64,000 bases of DNA from NCBI RefSeq assembly GCF_030867095.1, contig NC_081826.1:40960001-41024000 (forward strand), read 5' to 3'. Positions 45,151 through 54,898 of this stretch are shown piece by piece; the stretch's first letter is position 1, and the number at the start of each line of letters is the position of its first letter. Position numbers and translations under genes: made by a program. Source of the stretch: Alligator mississippiensis (Eukaryota; Chordata; Crocodylia; Alligatoridae). The notes below the pieces were generated by a model that saw only the letters and a program-made list of their open reading frames with translations, did not search any database and was not told the origin of the DNA.

Positions 45151-45327
45151 TTAGATAGCCAGTGTGTTTTCAGGGCCATGAGAAGCTATGTGTGCATCTC
45201 CCAAGCTCTTTAGAAATCCAATTAACTCCTGCTGCCCATCTTGACCCCTTATAATGCATATATCTATACCTATAAGCCAATTCCCAGAAAAAGAGACCTT
45301 TAAATACCATTTCTAAGCCAACATATC
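45141..45327. repeat. Dispersed repeat, right part; copy also at 47193-47380
   Basis: GATAGCC...GTGTGTTTTC...GGGCCATGAGAAGC through TCCCAAGCTCTT, CTCCTGCTGCCCATCTTG, AATGCATATATCTAT and AAAAGAGACCTTTAA is shared with 47193-47380, at roughly 90 per cent by eye. Confidence 0.8.
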
Positions 45328-46079
45328 CCCTCCTTGAAGATATATCTTCACACTATACTAGTGCATCACCTGGAATGTCCATGTGATTTGTGGGGAGGAC
45401 TTCCACCAGTCATCCTGGGAAAAGTATAACAACATTCGTGGTCATGGGCTCCAGTGGGCTGGACGCTGTAATGAACCCTTAACTGTTGTTCAAATGTCAC
45501 CCATACCCCCTCTAACTTGGTCTCTTGCCTTAGCACTCTGAAGCCCAGCAACCAAGTTTTAGCCAATTAGGTTTAAATAGGCCTCCCATACTGGGACCAG
45601 GGAATGTATGGCCTGAGATGCCTACCAAATCTTTAACACAGCATTTCAGGTAGCATGTCACTCCACAGTCAGTGTCTTATCTGATTGTCAAGATGACTAT
45701 TCAGATCAGAAAAAACATTTCATGGTCAGAATCTCTGAGGACCAGACATGTTCTTGGCAACTTTACCCCTCCTGTATACTGGGCAATGCTTTCTTGTTGT
45801 ATCAGCTGGACACTTGATGCCATTTTAGCACTAGCAGCATCCCTCCAACCTGTAACAGTCTGGAGAAATGCCAAGGGTTAGGACTTTCCCATTCCAAGAT
45901 GGAAATCAGGTATGCTGTCTGCACAGGAAAGCCCTGGTTTTCCTCAGGAGTCCATTATTTTACTCTGTGTTGCCAAACTGCACAAATTCTGGGAATTAAT
46001 AAAACTATGTTACATTACTATTTCTACTGTACAAGCTAAAATACATTAATTCTAACACAAACAAAGCAAAAACAAGTGC

Positions 46080-47380
46080 AGGGGCGGGGAGCGGGGAGGA
46101 GGAAAGGAAACAAAAGGATGACAATAAAACAAACAATCCAGCCTTCTCGATCCTTGGCATGACTGAACTCTGTGAGGTCTAGGATGCGAAGCTCTGCGTG
46201 ATGCATCATTTTTTGTAGCCACTCTGAAGGTATTTTATAGCCTATCGAGAAATTTTGCTTTACACTTCACAATCTAGCACAGTTGACATTACCATTGCTT
46301 ATAGCAATTGCACTTTACAAACACAGCAAAACACAATTATTACACATAACATAGTCAAGCTTGATTCCCCTCTGTACCCAGCAGACTTCATGATGCTTCA
46401 GTGGTGGTTTCATCCTGTAAAACATAAAGACAAAAAGGGAGGGGCTCACTGCTCCAGGTTAGTTTACTCTCAGCTGGTACACTGTGGCTGGCTTTGCTTG
46501 GCCTATTGCCAGGCTGGCACTCATCCAAAAATGTCTCCTCTTTTCACTGGCGGCTTTTACACCAGTGCTCTCCTCTCAAAGTGACAGGTTCAAAGTGTAT
46601 TTCTGCCACACATCTCTTTCCTTGGCCTTCACCAAGGGTTTTTCTGTCAGGGTATGCTCCCCCTAGCCTTTTTCTGATGAAGGGTAACCCACAAGGCAGT
46701 GGGAGCTAGGGTTTTAAGGCACCTTATATTCACCCCTGCCCATTCCTCAGGGTGGTTATTATGAAGCATTTTGCAGAACCTACCCCACTACGGGTAGCTC
46801 CATCACACTAACCATACCCAATAGAGTGGCAGTTTCAGGTCATACCCAGGACAAACTCTCCACTCTCCTGCTCTGGTCTTCTTTACTCCTCATGGGCACA
46901 GTCTCTCAGTTCTGGGCTTCCAGGCCAGTTGAGATCTCAGGCTCCTGACTCTGGAAGCTTTAACTCTTTTCTCTGTGTCCCTTCTCTGGACTGCCAGATC
47001 ACTTGGTCTTTTCTCTGTGCCCCTTCTCTGGAATCCAAGTCACTAACTCTGTCTCATACACCTTTCAGACGGAGTCCCTGGCTTTCCATGGCTCTGTGAC
47101 CTTGATGTATTAGACAACCTGTCTGCCTTGAAGGCTGTGATCTCTTGTTATGGCATGCCTCTCTCAATTTTTAGGTTGTGTCCATCCATTGGCCTTGTTG
47201 CGTCAGATAGCCCGTGTGTTTTCCGGGCCATGAGAAGCTGTATGTGCATCTCCCAAGCTCTTCAGAAATCCAGTTAACTCCTGCTGCCCATCTTGGCCCC
47301 TTATAATGCATATATCTATGCCTATAAGCCAATTCCCCAAAAAAGAGACCTTTAAGTATTGTTTCTAAGCCAACAACATC
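46080..47380. repeat. LTR-like dispersed repeat, second copy
   Basis: 47104-47380 is the uninterrupted version of the pieces at 43355-43450 and 45141-45327. The part before it (46080-47100) is C/T-rich with a minus-strand GAATATAAGG motif near 46723-46732, resembling an LTR promoter, but I could not define its edges. Confidence 0.4.
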
Positions 47381-47550
47381 CTTCTCTTGCCCATCCTAGC
47401 TGCACTAAGCCAATGGCCTCCTGAGCTTGGTGATGGATCTTTTAGGCACTGCCACAAGATGCAGCTCCTTTCCATTTTAGTGGGCATGATGTTCATTGGT
47501 GTTTTCCCAGCCTTTCCAGCAACAGAGCGGGGTGATCACAGGGCTCTCTA

Positions 47551-48081
47551 CAATGGCTGGATCTAGGATTTTGAAAAGCGGATTGCAAATGTTGAAGGGT
47601 GTCATCACCTATGAAACATCTCATATTTTTTCCAGTTAAAGGAAAAACTAGAAGCTCTACTTATAGGCAAGGAGGCTAGGGCTGTATTATTTAGTTTAAG
47701 AATTAATAAAAAACAAATATAACTTCATTAGAATGAGTTAAAAAGTCAGCTGTGAAATAGGAAATTTGTTACCAGGAGCAGCTAACAGGCAGCAAAACTG
47801 CAGAACAAAGGCTAGGTTGACTGGTAGAACATCAAGACCATTGAAAAGAAGAGAGGGTCATTAATGCCTGTTGAATGATGAGTTTAGAAGGGATCAGGTA
47901 GATTACAATGAGCCATAAAATCAATAGATTCCCTCAGCACTGCCTGACTAGAAATGCTGGTGCTTCTGCTGCCATGCAGTTGGTTTTAAACTTTAGGTGG
48001 AACAGGAATTAGAGGTGGGTATAAATGCAACAGTACACCTGGGTATAAGTGCAACAGTATACCCTCCTGACCCCACCCCTG
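47551..48081. mobile_element. hAT-like non-autonomous element (531 bp)
   Basis: Left end CAATGGCTGGATCTAGGATTTTG; inverted right end CAGGGGTGGGGTCAGGAGGGTATACTG. Related along its length to 59906-60180 (GGATTTTGAA near the left end, GCAGTTGGTTTTAAACTTTAGGTGGA near the right). Target duplication unclear (GCTCTCTA against TCCTCTTC). Confidence 0.55.
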
Positions 48082-48697
48082 TCCTCTTCAGCATATTTCA
48101 TTCCTTTCAAGTGCCCAGCTATCAGACATATTTGTTTTAAATCCTACAGATCCATGCTGCATGTTACATATATTATACAATTAACTGGTCAATCACACAA
48201 TAAATTTAGACCAATTACACATGCAAAAATGACTATCCAGCTCTAAAAGGAGCCAATCAGCTATAAAGTTAATTCTTGAAAATGTGTAACAACTCTACAG
48301 TTGGTTTCTATCCAGCTTTAATTTGAACATGGAGCAAGGCCTGCAGACATGTCAACTCTCCTTAGTTAGGAAAGGGAGATCTGGGTTTTAGAAAAATACT
48401 TGGTATCCCCCTTACCCACAGTTCTTCCGGAAGTCCTTACCCCAGGATGGTCAGTGAATGGAGTTGAATAATGCATCTTCATATTATTCAGGTGTTGTCA
48501 GGTCTGGTTATAATTAGAAATGGGTCAAAACAAGTATCTGTGAACTTTGGTGTCTTCGAAAGCTAAATAAGGATCCATATGTGATGGCACTGCCTCAGTA
48601 TGAGTTTATTTCTTATTGTAGTTTTCTTATATGTTCTAAATTTGCATTTCTGTAGCAATATTGGGGATCTGTGGATAAAAATTGCTATTTTTATTAT

Positions 48698-49119
48698 CAG
48701 AGGTGCAGTGAGCTGGTTCAGCACCAGGGACAGGACTGGGGGGTATGTTGACCACTGTAGAGGGAGGGGGAAGTCTTACCTGCTTAGGTTCTCTGCACAC
48801 TGAAGGCAGCTACTGCTGCTGTAGCAGGGTCAGCTCTGGTGGCAGTAGCTATGTGGTGCAGGCTCCCTGGGAGTTGCACCTGGTGCTATGCTCATTTCCC
48901 CCAAGACCAGATATGCAATTGGACACAGGGCTCTGCTTGCTATGGCAGACTCCCTATGGGTCAGGGAGCACCATTACACTCGCCCCACTCACTCCCACTG
49001 CCCAGATATACAGAGCTGCCCCTGCCACAACAAAGACTCCTGGGGGAGATATTCTGGTGCCTCCTCATAGTTATCACCTGGGGTTTGTGCCCCACTTGCC
49101 CCCCGTACTTATGCTACTG
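48698..49119. mobile_element. hAT-like non-autonomous element (422 bp)
   Basis: Left end CAGAGGTGCAGTGAGCTGG; inverted right end CAGTAGCATAAGTACGGGGGG, both decayed forms of a CAGTGGCGTAGC-type hAT end. Flanks TTTATTAT (48690-48697) and AGTATTAT (49120-49127) match 6/8. Open frames inside are not family-like. Confidence 0.6.
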
Positions 49120-49127
49120 AGTATTAT

Positions 49128-52120
49128 TCCAGTTGTATAGATGGGGGAAACTGCAACAGTACATGGAAGAAAATCAGTTGCTTATCTGGAAATTAAGTCT
49201 GACTTTCTGATTCCCACACCGGTCAGTTAATTATTACATGACTTATTTGTAGACAAGTAATGCTTAGAAGGCCTCAACTGAGACTGGAGTACATGCACAT
49301 AAATAAAGTGTAGTTTGTGCTTTGAAGGACTTACATAACAAAAAGCAGGAAAAGGGAAATACCATTCATCTCCATCTTAGATGAGGGAAATGGAAGCAGA
49401 AAGAGATTAAATTACTTGTCTAATGTAGCACATCTGCCAAACAAGAAATTAAATTATTTCTTATTCTAGCTCTCTAGATCATACGTGTGCACCAAATTTT
49501 CTTCATGCCTGAGGCACTATTTAAAATGATCAAAGATACTTCATTCCAATAGTACTACTAGTGTACTGAAGTCACAGTTGTGCAGGATGAATTATTTTTA
49601 AAACACAGGCCTGGAGTGAGTTAAGGTGTGTCAAGGAAGTTTTCTAGAAAGCTCTGCTTAGCGGCCACTTTTATTTAATAGAGATTTCAGGAAGTGTCAT
49701 TGACAAAAGTCTCTGGAGTTTTCATATGAGCTGTGATTTCTTAATTCTCACACAACAGACCTGAAAATTAGTTAAAAAGAAACTGTGTCACTTCTTTCTT
49801 GGCAATAGCCCTCCCATTCCATACACACTACTAGACAGACTACTAACAGATTACTAGAGTATGAAAAGAACTTGTCTCATAACAAAAATCTATAGAATAA
49901 AATCAAGGTGTTTAATGAAACAGCATTTCCCCACTTTGAATTTTAAAGCTATGAACATTTATCCTGTCCCATACCACCATTCTTCCCAAAGCCACAGAGC
50001 CATACAGAAAACTGAAATAGCATTTTTACTGTATTAGATGACACATTAACTAAAGTTACCTCCTTTGTATTCCTACCCCAGTTCACATTTAGAAATTTTT
50101 GTGAAAGAAATTAAAAAATGTATTTACTCAGATTTGTATCATGATGAAGAAAGTTGTACATTAAGTGTGTATTCTCAGCCTGATACTAAAAATATCACCT
50201 GTACTGGTGTCTATGTTAGCAGAGAACCAACTTCCACAATTTATAATCCAAATATAAAATTGAAAAGTACTTAAGTATTTCCATATGCAAGTGCCCAAGC
50301 TTTTTCTTTGCTACAAATATCTGCAGAGAACAGTGGCTCTCAGATAAAAAGCAAAGTTGGCACAGAGGAGCACTGCTATCTATAGCCAAACATGTAAATC
50401 CACTGTGCAGAGGCTTGAGCCAAGATGGTAACAAAGGCTGAAAGCTCACCTGGCCTTCTGCTGTACCTGGAATTCTTAAGTGTCCTCCAGCTTGCCTCAG
50501 ATCCTGACTTTCCCATGGCTAGCTTTGTTCACTGTGACTTAGTTGCATATTGTTAACAAAGAGAACAGGCCCTATTGACAGTCATCATGCCCCTTTCTTG
50601 TTGAAAACACTGACTTTTGGCAAGTTGATTTTGACTTACCATATTGCTTCAGGACCCTTCTGAACCAATTTTGTAGTGGCCATAGCCAATTTTGTAGTGG
50701 CCACTGCCAGCAGACAGAAATAGCATTTTGGGGATTCTCCAAACAGCAGGTGTGGCTGGGTGCGGGTGACTTGTATCACAGAGATCTGACCCCTAACTAG
50801 ATCAGGGCCAGATCCTATTCCAGTTATTAGGCACCTAAATCCATATACGTGCCCAAGTGCAATCCTATCCTACCCTACTTGAGTTCCTGAAAAACCATTA
50901 ATGCAAAAGATTTGTGGGGCAGTGGTACACTTTTCCTCTTGACTCCTTTTTGTGAGTGTTTAGACTAAGATGACTATGTTTCAAAAGTAGATGTATTAAT
51001 GAGTTTTTAGGGACTTGAACAGGGTGAGAGGCATGAAGTAGGTGGAACAGAGTATAGCCCTAACTGTGCTCAGTTCTGCTATGCAGAGTATTGAGGCTTG
51101 GCCTGGCCAGATTTGTGTCCCTACTAATAAGAAGCTCATTTATGCATGGTATTCCTTTGGTAGGTAAGATCTTGTACATGACTTCTGTATTTTTAGCTTA
51201 TCCCACTTCAACATTTGTTTTTTCACCAGGCATAAGGAAAAAAAACAACTATTTGACATTATTATTTGTCTTACTATGACTATTTTGTTTATTTACATAT
51301 GCAAATACAATTTTTAAAGAAAAACATTAAAGAAAAGGTGAAAACACAGTAATGAGATGCTCTTATTAATCTAAATTACAATGTACAGAAAACTGAGATA
51401 CTACTCAACAGAAATTCTAGACTACACAGACAAATCAATCCATGTCCTTACACAACTGTGACTCATCCCATTACTCAGTTTCTTTGCTTTTCATTATGTT
51501 CTGTAGCTAAGCTATCTTAAATTTCTCTTGGCTGTTTCTAACAGGAGAATAATACACAATTCTTCTCTAAGCTCAGTATCCTCTACCAGTGGGTTTGTTT
51601 TGAACGCCATAAACAAATATATAGACTGTCAAGCAGAATAAAGGTAAAGGGGTTCCTGCATAAATTAACGTATTCTGATTCAAAAGATTGGCTCAGAAAG
51701 GTCAGCTTTGTTTGAGGAAACATTAAGGTTTGCACTGTATAAATCAGGCCTAACCAAAACCAATAACATAGATCTCATGTAGAGCTGGTCAGTCAGTCTG
51801 CTTCATTTACTTATTATTTATGTGAAATACTGGGCACTCTACAGAAAAAGAAATAGTCCCTGTCTTGAAGTATTTGCAGTCTTGGGAGCTGATCTCGCAA
51901 CTGGCAGTGTACAGGCAGACTCTTATATCTGTATACCCCCACAGGATTCAACAGGACTCTGCGTAAGTGGAGCAGCTCACTTGCCTGCTGTCCATTGAAT
52001 GACTAGAGCCAAAGATTAGCTATGACTGTTACATGAAAAGGGATGAATACAAGAGGGTAAAGAGAGCGAGGGTCACAACACTGAGACAGTGGGATGAAGT
52101 TTGCTTACTGGTTTGCTTAC
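49128..52120. other. Intergenic stretch, nothing recognised
   Basis: A/T-rich single-copy sequence. Longest open frames are 62-77 codons without motifs or splice context. Confidence 0.5.
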
Positions 52121-52539
52121 ACATGGAGAGGTAGTTAGCCATGTTAGCTTGAAGTCAATCAGATGGTAGGGTTGGTATGTACCTTATAGACCAATTAAAT
52201 AAGATATCTAGACTAGAGCATAAGCTTTTGTGAATTTGAGCTCAATTCATCAGATGATGTGAAAGGATAAGCAAAAAGCAACGTATAAAGTGGAGTGAGC
52301 ATTTTGAATGCAAAAGGTGAGAAAGGAAGATGGAGAGGAAGGGTGTGGGAGAAAGGCAGTGCTAGGAGAGGCAAACAAGCAAAGAATCCATAGAAGCAGA
52401 GGGGCCACAAAAACTAATCCAGGTAATGGGATAAGAATCCATAGTCCATGTTTAGACCACACATAATCCAATCTGCGGACAATTTTTTTATGCTATTTCC
52501 CATTCAAATTGGTTTAAAAAATTTTGCTGCCTGAAAACA

Positions 52540-52720
52540 GTGATCCTGAGGTCAGTGATGGAATATTCTGCCACAGGCCTTCATGTCTTTCTGCAGCCAA
52601 TGTCAAATCAGTGTTCATTCATTTTTACATGTAGAAATTTCTCCTTCTGTCTGATGTAGACAGCAGCAGTACACTGTATGCAGGTGATGGCATATATGGC
52701 ATTGGTAGAGTTGCAGGTGA
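52540..52720 (-). pseudogene. Penelope-type GIY-YIG endonuclease remnant
   Basis: The minus-strand reading is CNSTNAIYAITCIQC, then VYIRQKEKFLHVKMNEH, a stop and FDIG. Intact Penelope GIY-YIG domains have a C..NVVYLITC..C block followed by YVG-T and a basic segment ending NEH. The first Tyr and the NEH are visible; the YVG motif has become VYI. Downstream, PVAEYSITDLRITVF matches the usual PVAEHF...DL..TV segment. Confidence 0.65.
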
Positions 52721-52812
52721 ATTACCATGATTTTTTAGGAACTGGTTTAAAGAAACTGTCCAAGTAGAAATGTCAAGATTGAAGTGATGTAGTTCTTGCT
52801 GGAGCATATGTT
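52720..52812. repeat. ~90-bp direct repeat, copy 1 (copy 2 at 53993-54084)
   Basis: AGGAACTGGTTTAAAGAAAC, GTCMAAGTAGAAATG and CAAGATTGAAGTGATGTAGT are shared in the same orientation and order with 53993-54084, at roughly 90 per cent. The two copies bracket the RT remnant. Confidence 0.9.
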
Positions 52813-53039
52813 ATATTCCTTGTTATTTGATCCAGTGATTATGTGGTATGTATTAATGTGAAGGCATAGCTGGCATTTGGGTCCATTACAAGGCCTGGTG
52901 CCTTGGTGATGATGGGAGTTAGTTAGTCTGTGGCTTGATAGACATGGTTTGAAGTTGGGTGTACTGTCTGTAAGCTAGGATAGGTTTGTCCCCCATGGCT
53001 ACCTTGAGAAAGTCATCATTTTCCAGGAAGCGTTAGATG

Positions 53040-53620
53040 TCATTAGTGATTAAGGTGTTCAAGCTTGGGGCTGTAGATGACAACCAAAGGTATTCTGTTG
53101 TCCTTGTCCCAGGGATTTTTTTTGTAGCAGGTTAGAGTGATGTCTGAGTTTGTCTTTGTTGATTTGAATAGATACAGTTCTGGAATTGTATTGTAATTGT
53201 AGGAATCCCTGCTCCAGATCCTTGAAGTGTACATCCTAATCAGTGGGATCAGAGCAGATCCGGTTGTAACATAGAGCTTAACTGTAAACGATGGATCTAA
53301 CGGTGTCCTTAGGTTGAAAGCCAGGGACGTGAAGGTACCTTTGGTGGTTGGTTCGTTTCTGATACAACATGATGGCAGTATGTCCATTGCAAACCTTCAC
53401 TGTAGTGTCTAAGAAATTAATTTGATGGGTTAAATATTCCAGAGTTAGTCTAAGGGAGGAGTGGATGTTGTTAAAGTCCTGGTGAGGTTTCTTTAGAGAT
53501 TCCTTCCCATGTGTTCCTGTTATGAAGAAGTTGTTTTTCATAGTGTAGAAGCAAGTTTTCAGTCTCAAAATGGCACATTTTAAAGTTATTATAAATGCAA
53601 ACAAAATATATGTTTGCAAT
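53040..53620 (-). pseudogene. Penelope-type RT C-terminal remnant
   Basis: Reads LEYLTHQINFLDTTVKV, then YQKRTNHQRYLHVPGFQPKD (53470-53310), which match the FLDL.I and YRKPTD...YL...S.HP region after the RT catalytic core in Penelope-like proteins. In another frame, WDKDNRIPLVVIYSPKLEHL ends at 53043. No YADD box is visible. Confidence 0.65.
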
Positions 53621-53992
53621 CTTCATTCCCCCTTACCATTAGTTCGCACGTGGAAATGTGGTACAGAAGCTAAATGTGTTATCCTCACTTACAGTGGTAA
53701 GGATACAGTGGTCCTGTATAGAAATAAAAAACATGAAATAAGTGCTCTAACCCACAGAAATACCCAGGAACTGGAACAGTTTAATTATACAGCCTAGTAT
53801 AGTAGGTACCAATTAAAGCATAGTATAGTAGGTCTCCATTAAAAGCTTCTCTAAAGTGCAAATTAAAACCTCCTAGGGAATTTTTATTGTAATAGTCATA
53901 GAAATAAAACATTAGAACAACTAATAGCCATAATACCCACCCAACAACTACCATGTACCTGTAGACTCCCTAGTCAAACAGCAGTAAATAAA

Positions 53993-54084
53993 AATTACCT
54001 TGATTTTTAGGAACTGGTTTAAAGAAACTGTCAAAGTAGAAATGCCAAGATTGAAGTGATGTAGTCCTCACTGGAGCATATGTT
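53993..54084. repeat. ~90-bp direct repeat, copy 2
   Basis: The match to 52720-52812 begins at AATTACC and ends at GGAGCATATGTTA. In the minus orientation this copy lies 5' of the RT remnant, so a partial head-to-tail Penelope copy is one explanation. Confidence 0.9.
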
Positions 54085-54089
54085 AATAC

Positions 54090-54700
54090 AACCACTGATC
54101 TGTGTATATAGAAATCATACAGAGGCTTGTTAATAGCATGAACCAAAGTCGGCCTCAATAACAGGATGAGCGATAGACATTGGTGAACAGAAAGCAGACC
54201 ATGCATGATATAAGTGGAAATACTTGGAAAGTTAGGAATATTCATTTTAGGACATCTCAGAAGGGCAATGTATGGAAAACAATGGATAAGATGTGTACAA
54301 GACACCAAAACAGAGAACAGAGTGAGCTGGTAAACAGGTCGTCCCTTCTGATGGGAAAGCTACAATGTCTGGTTAAAACTGGATGTGGGTGATGTCACCT
54401 AAAGATGTTTTAGCATTTGGCAAGCAGTAGGGTGTATATGCTATAGACATGAAATTGTTTTGATCGATGCATAATAAAGGGCTGGGAACCCTAGATACTT
54501 TGCACTGAGCTAGGGGCTGTGTTTTATACTGGAGCCGTGTTTGCAGATAACCTACTTAACACCATGTGTGAATGGGGCATGACAGTTAGTGCCTAGGCTT
54601 GTTCATGAGCAATAAACCCTCTGTTGCTAAGACCCAAAGTCTTTGGTTTCATTATTATAACTAACAAGGTTGTTATGAGTATTTGTAATATAATATCATG
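54090..54700 (+). mobile_element. LTR-like fragment with AATAAACCCTCTGTTGCT
   Basis: AATAAA at 54611-54616 followed by CCCTCTGTTGCTAAGACC resembles a retroviral R/U5 junction. Ends, TATA box and internal region were not identified. Confidence 0.3.
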
Positions 54701-54898
54701 AGTGATATCCTGACAACATGCACACAGCTCATCCAAACTGAGAGAGCCTGTTCTGACCAGTACTACTTCACCCTTCACCGCACCTAACTGGCAATCAGCA
54801 GTAAGGAAAAAAGCAAGCGCACCATTTCCCTTTGATGTGTCCTTTCTACTGGAGGGTATTTTCTTTATAGATCCTATAACAGGGAGCCAGGGGGTCCC

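Larger units (their letters stand above)
52125..54085 (-). mobile_element. Decayed Penelope-like element (minus)
   Basis: On the minus strand, in order: an RT C-terminal part (about 53620-53040), a linker, a GIY-YIG-type endonuclease remnant (about 52720-52540) and a tail with AAAAGCTTATGCTCTAGTC (52230-52210) and a TTGGTCTATAAGGTA block. RT followed by GIY-YIG with this kind of tail is the layout of Penelope-like elements, not of LTR or CR1 elements. All frames are broken by stops or shifts. The 5' RT half is missing or unrecognisable. Confidence 0.7.

Noticed and set aside
44980..45180. Short minus-strand open frame with hydrophobic residues as a membrane protein
   Set aside because: 63 codons, no start context, lies in a repeat-derived region.
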